Of a stretch of 64,000 bases of DNA, positions 46,458 to 55,595 are shown piece after piece. The first letter of the stretch is position 1, and each line of letters begins with the position of its first letter. The DNA lies in the NCBI RefSeq assembly GCF_003024515.2, contig NZ_PYIX02000002.1:62001-126000 (forward strand), given 5' to 3'. The notes beneath the pieces were generated by a model. It was not told where the DNA came from and did no database searches. It was given only the letters and a program-made list of their open reading frames with translations. Origin of the DNA: Acinetobacter sichuanensis (GTDB lineage Bacteria; Pseudomonadota; Gammaproteobacteria; Pseudomonadales; Moraxellaceae). A program made the translations under genes and the position numbers.

Positions 46458-48689
46458 ATGTCATTTATCAAATCACGTAAAAAGGTTGTTGTTTCGGCTC
46501 TTGCATCCTCTTTATCTGTTATGGCAACAACTGCCATTGCCCAAGAAGAAGTGCAACAACTACCTACTATTCATGCTCAAGCTCACGCAACAAAACAACA
46601 AAGCTTAAAAGTCGATGAATCTGCTAACTCCAAATTTGTAGCACCACTTTTAGACACACCAAAATCAGTTTCTGTTATTTCAAAAAAATTGATCGAAGAT
46701 ACACAAGTAACAACACTTGCAGATGCACTGCGCACAGTACCAGGGATTACTTTAGGTGCAGGTGAAGGCGGCAACCCAAATGGTGACCGCCCTATTATTC
46801 GTGGTTATAACTCTGAAAGTTCAATGTATGTCGATGGTGTGCGTAATGCCACTTCACAAAACCGTGATATGTTTGCTGTTGAACAAGTTGAAATCACGAA
46901 AGGCTCTTCATCTTCTCTAGGTGGTGCAGGCTCTGTTGGTGGTAGTGTAAACATGATTTCTAAAGTCGCTAAAAAAGGCGATTCTTTAGAAGGTTCTGTA
47001 GCTGGCGGTACAGACAATTACCAACGTATTACCCTTGATGGTAATAAAGACTTTGGTAATGGTATTGCTGCTCGTGTTGCTGTGATGGGACACCATAATG
47101 AAAAAGCTGGTCAAGCCGATGGTGCTGAATACAAACGTGTCGGGATTGCACCAAGTATTACTTTTGGTTTAGATACTCCAACACGTACTACAGCTAGCTA
47201 CTATTATTTAAAATCTGATGATACGCCTGATTCTGGTGTGCCATATCAGTATGATAAAGATAAAAAAGCCACTGCAGGTAAACCTGTCAATGTAAAACAA
47301 GGCATTTACTATGGTTTACTTGATCGTGATTTCCAAAAGCAAGAAAATCATATTGCAACATTAAAAGTTGAACATGATTTAACAGATAATTTAACGCTTT
47401 CAAATACTGCTATTTATAGTAAATCTAAAAATGATTATTTATGGACACAGCCTGATGACTCAAAAGGTAATGTTCTAAATGATAAAGTATGGCGTCGTAT
47501 CAACTCACGTATTACAGATACAGATATCTTCACAGATCAACTTTCTTTAACAGGTAAATTCAACACAGGTACAATTAAACATCGCTTTAATTTGGGTGCT
47601 GAATATTCTGACCAAGAATCTGATAAAGGAAGTTATTCAACAACTTATCCAGGTTATAAAGATTCAACTACGGGTGGTTTTAACAGCAACTGTGCAAATA
47701 ATGACGCATGGTGTACTTCGCTCACCAATCCAAACCCTCATGACCCATGGTTAGGAACAGCGACAGCGAATCGTAATACCACTACGACCACAACAAAAAA
47801 TACATCTGTTTATTTCTTAGACAATATTGAGTTTACTCCACAATGGTTGCTTGATTTAGGTGTACGTTGGGATAAATTTGATACTGAACAAGTAACAAAT
47901 GCGACAGGTGAAAAAATCGAAAATGATAAAGATTTCTTCACTTATCAAGCGGGTTTAACCTTTAAACCTGTTGAAAATGGTTCAATTTATGCGAGCTACG
48001 CAACATCTGCTAACCCTGTAGGTGTCGATGCTGGTGATGGTTCTGAAAGCATTGGTAAAGCTTATATGGACTTAAAACCAGAAGAAGCTCGTACCATTGA
48101 ATTGGGTACAAAATGGGATTTATTTAATGATAAACTCAATTTAACCGCAGCAGTTTTCCGTACAGAAAAGCAAAATACACGTATTCAACTTGATGCAGGC
48201 ACATATACCAACGGTGGTGAAAGCAAAGTTGATGGTGTTGAGTTAACTGCAAATGGTAAAATCACAGATAAATGGGATATCACTGCGGGTTATTCTTATT
48301 TAGACAGTGAAATGACAAATCCTGGTCCATCTTGTAACCGTCAAGGTGTTTGTACTGCTGATAATCCAGCAAAAGGCAAACAACTTCCAAATGTACCAGA
48401 ACATAGTGCAACACTTTGGACAACATACAAAGTCTTACCTCAATTCACTGTAGGTGCAGGTGCATTCTATGCTGATCAAGTATTTGGCGACGCAGCAAAT
48501 ACTAAATGGGTTGCAGGTTATGTTCGCTACGATGCCATGGCACGTTATAACGTAAACAAAAATGTTGATTTACAACTCAATGTAAATAACCTTTCAGACA
48601 AACGCTACTTCACAAAAGCTTATGCTTCTCACTATGCAACAGAAGCAGATGGTCGTAATGCAGTACTTTCTGTGAACTTTAAATACTAA
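46458..48689 (+). CDS. TonB-dependent siderophore receptor (catecholate, Fiu-like)
   Basis: 743-residue outer-membrane receptor: signal peptide (ending ATTAIAQ), TonB-box-like LPTIHAQA, plug with PLLDTPKSVSVISKKLIEDT, LADALRTVPGITLGAGEGGN, GYNSESSMYVDGVRN and VEITKGSSSSLGGAGSVGGSVNMISK, and a barrel ending in NAVLSVNFKY. The pattern 'DTPKSVSVIS...ALRTVPGITLGAGEGG' and 'MYVDGVRN' is that of the Fiu/CirA-neighbouring family of monomeric catechol receptors. Two Cys pairs (CANNDAWC, CNRQGVC) lie in presumed extracellular loops. It has its own Fur-like site and terminator. The ligand is not determined. Confidence 0.9.
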   Translation: MSFIKSRKKVVVSALASSLSVMATTAIAQEEVQQLPTIHAQAHATKQQSLKVDESANSKFVAPLLDTPKSVSVISKKLIEDTQVTTLADALRTVPGITLGAGEGGNPNGDRPIIRGYNSESSMYVDGVRNATSQNRDMFAVEQVEITKGSSSSLGGAGSVGGSVNMISKVAKKGDSLEGSVAGGTDNYQRITLDGNKDFGNGIAARVAVMGHHNEKAGQADGAEYKRVGIAPSITFGLDTPTRTTASYYYLKSDDTPDSGVPYQYDKDKKATAGKPVNVKQGIYYGLLDRDFQKQENHIATLKVEHDLTDNLTLSNTAIYSKSKNDYLWTQPDDSKGNVLNDKVWRRINSRITDTDIFTDQLSLTGKFNTGTIKHRFNLGAEYSDQESDKGSYSTTYPGYKDSTTGGFNSNCANNDAWCTSLTNPNPHDPWLGTATANRNTTTTTTKNTSVYFLDNIEFTPQWLLDLGVRWDKFDTEQVTNATGEKIENDKDFFTYQAGLTFKPVENGSIYASYATSANPVGVDAGDGSESIGKAYMDLKPEEARTIELGTKWDLFNDKLNLTAAVFRTEKQNTRIQLDAGTYTNGGESKVDGVELTANGKITDKWDITAGYSYLDSEMTNPGPSCNRQGVCTADNPAKGKQLPNVPEHSATLWTTYKVLPQFTVGAGAFYADQVFGDAANTKWVAGYVRYDAMARYNVNKNVDLQLNVNNLSDKRYFTKAYASHYATEADGRNAVLSVNFKY

Positions 48690-48711
48690 GTTCAACGAAT
48701 AACGTTTTTTT

Positions 48712-48739
48712 AAATAGCCTCTTTAAGAGGCTATTTTTT
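48712..48739 (+). terminator. Terminator of the second TonB receptor gene
   Basis: AAATAGCCTC and GAGGCTATTT form a 10-bp stem with loop TTTAA, followed by T residues, 23 bases after the stop. Confidence 0.92.
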
Positions 48740-49057
48740 TGTTGATTTTAAAGTTTTTGTTATACGTTTTTTAAATCAAAAACCCTTCCTCCATTTATTA
48801 TCATTATTTTATTTTTCTTATAATTTCATTTATTTACCAATCGTTTAAATAGATATATTCAACCTAAATGAGCATTTTTTCCTGAGCTTTTTTTGTGAAA
48901 TTCTACTTAATGGCTATTGTTATCAATAATCATTATCAATATTATTCGCGGTAAATAGTTACATGCTTTAACAATAGCTACACTTTTACTGCACATTTCC
49001 TCTTTTAGGCATCTATGCAGATCAAAACTGGACTTCGACTTTTGTAGGAATTTTCAA
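48740..49057. other. Leader and promoter region of piuA-like gene
   Basis: About 318 bases without a gene. It contains the best Fur box of this window (48919-48937) and a long leader of some 120 bases before the receptor start. No small ORF or RNA family is recognised. Confidence 0.5.
48919..48937 (+). promoter_or_regulatory. Fur box before the piuA-like receptor
   Basis: GTTATCAATAATCATTATC matches 14 of 19 consensus positions by hand count, with a complete right half AATCATTATC, and a further CAATATTATTC follows, possibly an overlapping second site. It suggests iron repression of the receptor-piuC-oxidase unit. Confidence 0.7.
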
Positions 49058-51373
49058 ATGGCACGTATTCAAAGCCGTAAACACAAAACAACAACACCTC
49101 TTGTTGCTTTAGCTGCATCATTGCCTTTTTTAGCTCAAGCTGAAACTTTTAATGAAAACTCGGTCGTACAGTTACCCCAAATTGAAGCAACTGCTCAAGC
49201 CAATAAAAGTTCAGAAAACTATAAAGCCAATGAAGTAAGCTCGCCTAAATACACACAACCTATCATTGATACACCACAAACGATTTCAATCATTAAAAAA
49301 GAGTTATTACAAGAACAAGGTGCGAGTTCTTTGGTTGAAGCACTCAGAAATACGCCTGGTATTACCTTACAAATGGGTGAAAATGGCAATACAAGTGCTG
49401 GTGATACCTTTCAAATGCGCGGTTTTTCTACACAAACCTCAACATATATTGATGGTATTCGTGACCTAGGCGCTATTAGCCGCGATATTTTTAACCTTGA
49501 TCAAATTGAAGTTGTAAAAGGTCCTTCAGGTGCAGAAGCTGGTCGTGGTGCGGCTTCGGGTTATATCAACTTAGTTTCAAAACTACCAACGCTAAAAAAT
49601 GATCGTCAAGTAAGTGCAAGTTTTAACACTGCTGAACATGGTCGTTTAGCGGCTGATCTCAATCAAGCCATCAATGAAAACACCGCTGTACGTCTTAATG
49701 TGATGGGGCAACAAGGTGGAATCGAAGGTCGTGATTATATTGAAAACAATAGTTATGCCATTGCTCCATCGATTGCTTTTGGTTTAGACACAGACACACG
49801 TTTTTATTTATATTCACAACATGTACAGCAACGTAATATTCCTGATGGTGGTATTCCAACAATTGGCATGCAAGGTTTTTATTACAACAATACAGATGAA
49901 AAACTTCCAAGTGCATTTAGAGATGCATTAAATAAAGCCGTGAATGCTGCCTCTCCTGTAGATCGTGAAAATTTTTATGGTCATGTCGATGATCATGAAG
50001 ATGTTAATGCCAACATGATTACTGCAAAAATAGAGAGTGATTTAGCAGATAATTTAAAACTGACCAATATTTCACGTTTTGGCAAAACTGAAATGAAGCG
50101 TGTTTTAACAGGTATCAATAGTTTAGTGATCACCGATTTAACCAAAGCAGAAGATCCAAATAGTTGGTTAATCACACGTTCTCGTCAAGGTGTTGATCAG
50201 GAAAATAAAATTTTAGCAAATACCACAACCTTAAATTTTAACACTCAAACAGGCATCATTGAGCACAATTTCGTTGCAGGCTTAGAACTCTTACAAGAGC
50301 AACAAAATGCTAAGACAATGTCAGCGCAAATTCCGGGGCAAGCCAACCCTGTGATTACTGCCAACATGTACAATCCTGACCGCAATCAAGTCTTAGCCAA
50401 TCCACTTTACAATGGTGGATATAGTCACGGTGAAACCAATACCGCCGCTGCTTATTTATTTGACACACTTAAATTTTTAGAAGGTCGTCTACAGTTAAAT
50501 GGCGGTGTTCGCATTGACTATTATGATACCGACTTTGACTCGCTTACTGTTTCAACTGACGCTAAAACTTTAGCCGTCACCAAAAAACCAACATTATTAG
50601 GTGCACATGACACTTTAATCAGTTGGAAACTCGGTGGGTTATTTAAGCCAACTGAAAAAAGCAGTATCTATGCGTCTTATGCCAAATCATTAACGCCACC
50701 AGGTAGTGCAAACTTTACTTTGTCTGATGAAGGGATCAATAGCTCTGCTGCAAAACCACAAGAAACACATCATTATGAAGTTGGTACAAAATGGGATTTA
50801 CTCAATGATAAATTAGCAGTCAGTGCTGCTGCCTACTACACAGAAAATGAAAATCAATTTACTCAAGATGCAGTCACACTTGAGTCCATTCAAGAAGGTA
50901 AAACCACAGTAAAAGGTATTGAATTAAGTGCTGTAGGCAAAATCACTGATGCATGGAACATTTCTGCGGGTGTTGCCCACATGAAAACAGAACAAGAAAA
51001 TCAACTCAGTGTTAATGCAACAACAGGTGCGATTACAAAAACCAATTTGGTACGTTGGTCACCTGAATGGACTGCATCACTTTGGACAACTTATGACTAT
51101 GCAGGCTTCAAAGTTGGTCTAGGTGCTCGTTATGTAGATGAACAAAAGCGTGTCATTACTGACAGTACTGTACCTGCTACAATGCCAAGTATTCCTGACT
51201 ATATTGTCTTTGATGCGCTGGCTGGTTATACCTTTAACAAACACGCTTCTGTAAACTTAAATATTTATAATCTTGCTGATAAAGAATATATCAGCACCTT
51301 AAATAATGGCGGTAGTCGTATGGTTTTAGGTCAACCTCGCTCTGCAACTTTAAGTTTAAACTATAAGTTTTAA
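49058..51373 (+). CDS. piuA: TonB-dependent siderophore receptor PiuA/Fiu
   Basis: 771-residue outer-membrane receptor for catechol-iron complexes; orthologues carry siderophore-linked antibiotics such as cefiderocol. After the signal (ending PFLAQA) come a TonB-box-like VVQLPQIEATA, and a plug that follows E. coli Fiu closely: IDTPQTISIIKKELLQEQGA, LRNTPGITLQMGENGN, DTFQMRGF, YIDGIRDLGAISRDIFN, VVKGPSGAEAGRGAASGYINLVSK and YSQHVQQRNIPDGGIPTIG. The barrel ends in SATLSLNYKF. piuC follows 81 bases downstream, the conserved piuA-piuC arrangement, which supports the name. A Fur box lies upstream. Confidence 0.9.
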   Translation: MARIQSRKHKTTTPLVALAASLPFLAQAETFNENSVVQLPQIEATAQANKSSENYKANEVSSPKYTQPIIDTPQTISIIKKELLQEQGASSLVEALRNTPGITLQMGENGNTSAGDTFQMRGFSTQTSTYIDGIRDLGAISRDIFNLDQIEVVKGPSGAEAGRGAASGYINLVSKLPTLKNDRQVSASFNTAEHGRLAADLNQAINENTAVRLNVMGQQGGIEGRDYIENNSYAIAPSIAFGLDTDTRFYLYSQHVQQRNIPDGGIPTIGMQGFYYNNTDEKLPSAFRDALNKAVNAASPVDRENFYGHVDDHEDVNANMITAKIESDLADNLKLTNISRFGKTEMKRVLTGINSLVITDLTKAEDPNSWLITRSRQGVDQENKILANTTTLNFNTQTGIIEHNFVAGLELLQEQQNAKTMSAQIPGQANPVITANMYNPDRNQVLANPLYNGGYSHGETNTAAAYLFDTLKFLEGRLQLNGGVRIDYYDTDFDSLTVSTDAKTLAVTKKPTLLGAHDTLISWKLGGLFKPTEKSSIYASYAKSLTPPGSANFTLSDEGINSSAAKPQETHHYEVGTKWDLLNDKLAVSAAAYYTENENQFTQDAVTLESIQEGKTTVKGIELSAVGKITDAWNISAGVAHMKTEQENQLSVNATTGAITKTNLVRWSPEWTASLWTTYDYAGFKVGLGARYVDEQKRVITDSTVPATMPSIPDYIVFDALAGYTFNKHASVNLNIYNLADKEYISTLNNGGSRMVLGQPRSATLSLNYKF

Positions 51374-51454
51374 TTCCTCTTTCTTTTGAGCAACAAATGT
51401 CGTGTATGCTAGTCATGCACGACTTTTTATTTTTTAAAGGATGTCTTAGAACCC

Positions 51455-52138
51455 ATGTTGTTGCATATTCCTCAAGTTTTGAATGCTGCCCAAGTCGCAG
51501 AAATCCGCCAGTATTTAGACAGTACAGAACACTGGAAAAATGGTCGTCATAGCGCAGGTGCACAAGCCCAAAAAATAAAAAATAATCTACAACTTGATGT
51601 GAATACTGAGCAATACCGAGATATTTCAAATGCCATTTTACAGGCATTAAAACAACAATTATTAATTCAATCCGCAGCACTGCCTAAACATATTTTAAGA
51701 CCTTTAATTAACTGCTACCAAGACGCAGGCAATTATGGCAATCATGTTGATAACGCGATCCAAACATGTTCAGACACAGGGCAACTTATTCGTACAGATG
51801 TATCTCTTACTTTATTTTTATCAAATCCTGAAGAGTATGAAGGCGGTGAATTAGTCATTGAAGATCATTATGGAACACACGAAGTTAAACTGGATGCAGG
51901 CGATGCTATTCTCTACCCTGCAACAAGTTTACACCGTGTCGAACCTGTGACTTCAGGAAAAAGATTAGCTGCATTTACATGGATGCAAAGCATGATCAAA
52001 GATGATTGGCAACGTAATACGATGTTTAACCTAGATATGACCATCATTAAACTACGCCAACAGCTTGGTGATTCAGAAGAAGTGTTAAGTTTAACCAACC
52101 ATTATCATAACCTATTACGTCAATGGGGCGAGTTATGA
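51455..52138 (+). CDS. piuC: Fe(II)/2-oxoglutarate-dependent PKHD-type hydroxylase PiuC
   Basis: Cytoplasmic dioxygenase of the PiuC/YbiX family, always found next to a catecholate receptor and iron-repressed; its substrate is unknown. The iron ligands are His97 and Asp99 in YGNHVDNA and His160 in SLHRVEPV, and the 2-oxoglutarate-binding Arg170 is in SGKRLAAFTW. It is 227 residues long, the standard length. Its stop overlaps the ATG of the following oxidase gene (ATGA), so at least these two are translationally coupled, most likely as part of the piuA transcript. Confidence 0.94.
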   Translation: MLLHIPQVLNAAQVAEIRQYLDSTEHWKNGRHSAGAQAQKIKNNLQLDVNTEQYRDISNAILQALKQQLLIQSAALPKHILRPLINCYQDAGNYGNHVDNAIQTCSDTGQLIRTDVSLTLFLSNPEEYEGGELVIEDHYGTHEVKLDAGDAILYPATSLHRVEPVTSGKRLAAFTWMQSMIKDDWQRNTMFNLDMTIIKLRQQLGDSEEVLSLTNHYHNLLRQWGEL

Positions 52139-53238
52139 TCAACAAACCACCATTAACAGCGCTCACACAAATTCCTCCTCATTTGCAAACCATTGCAGAT
52201 TATGAACAACAGGCTGAATTACATTTGCCTGAAAATACTTGGCACTACTTACAAGGTGGTGCCATGGATGAAAAAAGTGTCCGCAACAATTTAAGTCAGT
52301 TTGATGAAATTCAACTCGTACCAAGATTGCTTAATGATCTGACTCAAGGTTCAACTCAAGTTGAAATTTTAGGGCAAACATTTCCACATCCGATTTTTCT
52401 AGCACCGATTGGGCACCAACAACAATTCCATCCTGAAGCAGAAGCAGCAACTGCACTTGCTGCTGAAGTTCTAGGCAGTAACATATTACTCAGTACCTTT
52501 ACCAATACCGACATGCGTCAGTTAAAAAAAGAAAATCCATTGAAATGGTTTCAGTTATATTGGCAAGGTGATCGTGAAAAATCATTGGCTTTGGTACGTC
52601 TTGCAGAACAACACAACTTTAAAGCGATTGTGATTACAGTAGATTCACCACATACAGGCATTCGCGACCGTGAACGTCGTGTACATTTTCAACTGCCTGA
52701 AGGTATGCAACATCCACATACACCAACGCATATTCCCCTACCTGAACTCAGAGCAGATCAACATCCTGTTTTTGAAGGTTTAATGCAGATTGCACCGAAA
52801 TGGGCAGATATCGAATTTGTTATTGCCAACACTGATTTACCTGTGATTTTAAAAGGTGTGTTACATCCATTGGATGCAAAAAAAGCAGTGGAAATAGGTG
52901 TCAAAGGGTTAATTATTTCCAATCATGGCGGACGGGTTTTAGATACCACCATTTGCCCCTTGCATGCTTTACAAAACATTAAAGCGATTGTGCCAAATGA
53001 ATTTCCACTGTTACTTGATGGTGGCATTCGGCGTGGTACAGATGTATTTAAGGCTTTAGCAATGGGTGCATCTGCAATACTCATTGGACGCCCCTATATT
53101 TATGGTTTGGCTGTAGCAGGGGCTTTAGGTGTAGCGCATGTCATTAAAATTTTAAAGGAAGAATTTGAGATTACGATGGCTTTAATGGGAACATCTACCA
53201 TCCCTGAGATTAATAAAGATTATATTTCTCAAAAATAG
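52135..53238 (+). CDS. FMN-dependent alpha-hydroxy-acid oxidase/dehydrogenase
   Basis: 367-residue TIM-barrel flavoenzyme of the LldD/glycolate-oxidase family, which oxidises 2-hydroxy acids to 2-oxo acids. FMN and catalytic motifs are present: LPENTWHYLQGGAMDEKSVRNN at the N-terminus, PIFLAPIGHQ, FQLYWQGDR, a Lys in VILKGVLHPLDA, the catalytic His/Arg pair in LIISNHGGRVLD, and LLLDGGIRRGTDVFKALAMGA with GRPYIYGLA. The ATG at 52135 overlaps the piuC stop; an ATG four codons earlier is less likely since the GGGGCGAG ribosome site lies between them. The position behind piuC suggests a role in siderophore or keto-acid metabolism, but the substrate is unknown. Confidence 0.88.
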   Translation: MINKPPLTALTQIPPHLQTIADYEQQAELHLPENTWHYLQGGAMDEKSVRNNLSQFDEIQLVPRLLNDLTQGSTQVEILGQTFPHPIFLAPIGHQQQFHPEAEAATALAAEVLGSNILLSTFTNTDMRQLKKENPLKWFQLYWQGDREKSLALVRLAEQHNFKAIVITVDSPHTGIRDRERRVHFQLPEGMQHPHTPTHIPLPELRADQHPVFEGLMQIAPKWADIEFVIANTDLPVILKGVLHPLDAKKAVEIGVKGLIISNHGGRVLDTTICPLHALQNIKAIVPNEFPLLLDGGIRRGTDVFKALAMGASAILIGRPYIYGLAVAGALGVAHVIKILKEEFEITMALMGTSTIPEINKDYISQK

Positions 53239-53517
53239 ATGTTTTTATGAAAATATTTTTCTTATTGTTATAAATTGATGCAAATTAAGGAAAATATTTC
53301 CAGAAGCTCTGTTTTAGAATTAGTCTTAAGTTAATCCATTTACAAGCGTCAAAGGCTGACTTTATGTCGTGTTACATCCACACATAATTTAATGCCACTT
53401 TAGGCGAATATACTCCAAAAACGACTTGTAAATAGAATGCATAGACACAATCTATATTTGTAGTAAGTTGCCTTTATCCAAGAAACGAGCAACGACAACT
53501 ACACAAGGAGTTACCTC
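53239..53517. other. Intergenic region upstream of leuA
   Basis: A 279-base spacer. I looked for a leucine-rich leader peptide with an attenuator and found none. A clear AAGGAG ribosome site stands seven bases before the leuA start. The promoter is not identified with confidence, and no terminator for the oxidase gene is obvious. Confidence 0.5.
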
Positions 53518-55215
53518 ATGATGTTGGCTGATCCAAGTAAAAAATACCGTCGCATGTATCAACGTGTAGACTTGCCTGACCGTCAATGGCCAGATAAAGA
53601 AATCAATAAAGCACCAATCTGGATGAGTACCGACCTACGTGATGGTAACCAAGCAATTTTTGAGCCGATGAACATTGAACAAAAATTTAAAATGTTCCAA
53701 ATGTTGGTGAAAATTGGCTTTAAACATATTGAAATTGGCTTCCCTTCCGCATCTCAGGTGGACTTTGACTTCACCCGTAAATTGATCGAAGAAAATCATA
53801 TTCCTGAAGATGTGTATATCGAAGTTTTGGTTCAAGCACGTGATCATTTGATTCAGCGTACCTTTGAATCTTTACAAGGTGCAAAACGTGCCATTGTGCA
53901 TATCTACAACTCAAACTCTCCAACCTTCCGTCAGAAAGTCTTGAATGTAGATGTTGAAGGTGCAAAACAATTGGCGATCAATGCTGCAACCAAAGTCAAA
54001 GAATATGCAGCAAAACAGCCTGAAACAGATTTTATTTTCCAATACAGCCCTGAATGTTTTACCGCAACAGAATTAGAAGTTGCCAAAGATGTGTGTGATG
54101 CTGTCACTGAAATCTGGGAAGCATCTCCTGACAATAAAGTGATTTTGAACTTGCCTGCAACGGTTGAAGTTTCAGGTCCTCATGTCTATGCCGACCAAAT
54201 CGAATGGATGCACCGCAACTTGCAACGTCGTGATGGCGTGATCATTTCTGTTCACTGTCACAATGACCGTGGTTGTGGTATTGCCGCTTCTGAATTGGCA
54301 ATCATGGCAGGTGCTGACCGTGTTGAAGGCTGTGTGTTTGGTAATGGTGAACGTACAGGTAACGTCGACGTTGCAGCGATTGCCTTGAACATGTACACCC
54401 AAGGTGTTGCACCTGAATTGGATTTCTCGAACATCAACGAAATCATTGCCACTGTTGAAGAATGTACAGGTTTGCCTGTACACCCACGTCATCCGTATGC
54501 AGGTGACTTAGTCTTTACTGCGTTCTCAGGTTCACACCAAGATGCAATTAAAAAAGGTTTTGAGTTCCAAAAAGATCAAGAAATCTGGGATATGCCTTAC
54601 TTGCCAATCGACCCGAAAGATTTAGGTCGTGACTATGATGCGGTGATTCGTGTCAACTCACAATCAGGTAAAGGCGGTATCGCTTACTTATTAGAATCCA
54701 ACTACAACGTGGTTTTGCCACGTCGTTTACAAGTTGAATTTTCACAAGTGGTACAACAAGTTGCTGACGATGAAGGTGTAGAAGTCTCTGCACAACAAAT
54801 CTGGACTTTGTTTAAAGATACTTATGTTGCGGCAAAAGATGCACATTATTCAGCAAAAAACTATCGTTTGTCTGATGAAAATGGCAATCAAGTGATTGAA
54901 CTTGATGTGGTAGTCAATGGTGAAACTCAGCATTTGCGTGGTGAAGGTAACGGTCCAATTTCAGCCATTTTAAATGCGCTTCAATTGCCGATTGATGTCT
55001 TAAACTATGAAGAACGCAGCATCAGTGCTGGTGCGCATGCAAAAGCTTTGGCATTGATTGAACTTCAGGTTCAAGGTACAGGCAAATCCGCATTTGGCGC
55101 AGGTGTGCATGACAATATTGTCACCTCTTCTATTGAAGCAATTATTGCCGCGACCAACCGTTTGATTGATCAAGGCGTATTAAGCACAGATCAGGTGATC
55201 GCTGCTGCTGTTTAA
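53518..55215 (+). CDS. leuA: 2-isopropylmalate synthase
   Basis: First committed enzyme of leucine synthesis, condensing acetyl-CoA with 2-oxoisovalerate. At 565 residues it is the long LeuA2 type. The catalytic TIM barrel shows [16 protein letters not shown] (metal-binding Asp), [15 protein letters not shown], and the metal ligands in [31 protein letters not shown] follows. The C-terminal regulatory domain (residues ~440-560) contains [14 protein letters not shown] and [17 protein letters not shown], the leucine-binding fold. The first of two adjacent ATG codons is best spaced from AAGGAG. It is a single-gene unit with a terminator. Confidence 0.96.
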   Translation: MMLADPSKKYRRMYQRVDLPDRQWPDKEINKAPIWMSTDLRDGNQAIFEPMNIEQKFKMFQMLVKIGFKHIEIGFPSASQVDFDFTRKLIEENHIPEDVYIEVLVQARDHLIQRTFESLQGAKRAIVHIYNSNSPTFRQKVLNVDVEGAKQLAINAATKVKEYAAKQPETDFIFQYSPECFTATELEVAKDVCDAVTEIWEASPDNKVILNLPATVEVSGPHVYADQIEWMHRNLQRRDGVIISVHCHNDRGCGIAASELAIMAGADRVEGCVFGNGERTGNVDVAAIALNMYTQGVAPELDFSNINEIIATVEECTGLPVHPRHPYAGDLVFTAFSGSHQDAIKKGFEFQKDQEIWDMPYLPIDPKDLGRDYDAVIRVNSQSGKGGIAYLLESNYNVVLPRRLQVEFSQVVQQVADDEGVEVSAQQIWTLFKDTYVAAKDAHYSAKNYRLSDENGNQVIELDVVVNGETQHLRGEGNGPISAILNALQLPIDVLNYEERSISAGAHAKALALIELQVQGTGKSAFGAGVHDNIVTSSIEAIIAATNRLIDQGVLSTDQVIAAAV

Positions 55216-55243
55216 ACAGTTGCTTTGCAAATAAAAGACTTTA

Positions 55244-55275
55244 GAAAGGATGCCCCAAGTGGTATCCTTTCTTTT
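55244..55275 (+). terminator. leuA terminator
   Basis: GAAAGGATGCC and GGTATCCTTTC form an 11-bp stem (one G-U type mismatch) with loop CCAAGT, followed by TTTTAT, 28 bases after the leuA stop. Confidence 0.85.
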
Positions 55276-55595
55276 ATGTATTTATTGAATAGAGTACTTT
55301 CACACATCAAAAAACGAACAGCTTTTTAAGTCAAAAGTGCTATTAAAATCGTCATAAAAGTCCTTTTTCTCTGAGCAAAACAAAGCACTGCTTTGTTGAA
55401 ATACAAAACGTAGTGGAGAAGATGAGGATGAGGATACATCTCTGATGGTGACCTCACCCTGATCCTCTTCTACAAGGAGAGGGAACTTTTTTGCGAAATA
55501 GTGCGAAGTTCAAATGATCAAAATCTGCCATTTTCTGATCAAAAAATGGTTAATGAAAGTTATCTATTCCTCAAAATTTAAGGCGAACATTTCCT
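55276..55595. other. Intergenic region upstream of metX
   Basis: A 320-base gap. Its middle contains a GC-richer REP-like palindromic element (separate entry). No gene is seen. I looked for S-box/SAM riboswitch features before metX and did not find them; gammaproteobacteria normally lack them here. Confidence 0.5.
55449..55490. repeat. REP-like element (copy A)
   Basis: GTGACCTCACCCTGATCCTC followed by TTCTACAAGGAGAGGGAAC resembles the 'CCCTCTCC...GGGTGAGG' class of intergenic repeats widespread in gammaproteobacteria. It is clearly less AT-rich than its surroundings. A partial relative with the AAGTCCCTC/GAGGGACTT arrangement lies after rdgB (60140-60172). Confidence 0.45.

Noticed and set aside
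53239-53517. Leucine leader peptide with attenuator before leuA
   Set aside because: No short ORF with a run of Leu codons and no terminator/antiterminator pair was seen.
54172-54492. 106-codon antisense frame within leuA
   Set aside because: It lies entirely inside leuA on the opposite strand; its codon pattern mirrors the sense gene.
55276-55595. SAM-responsive riboswitch before metX
   Set aside because: No conserved S-box or SAM-II core could be found by eye; the structured part looks like a REP-like repeat instead.
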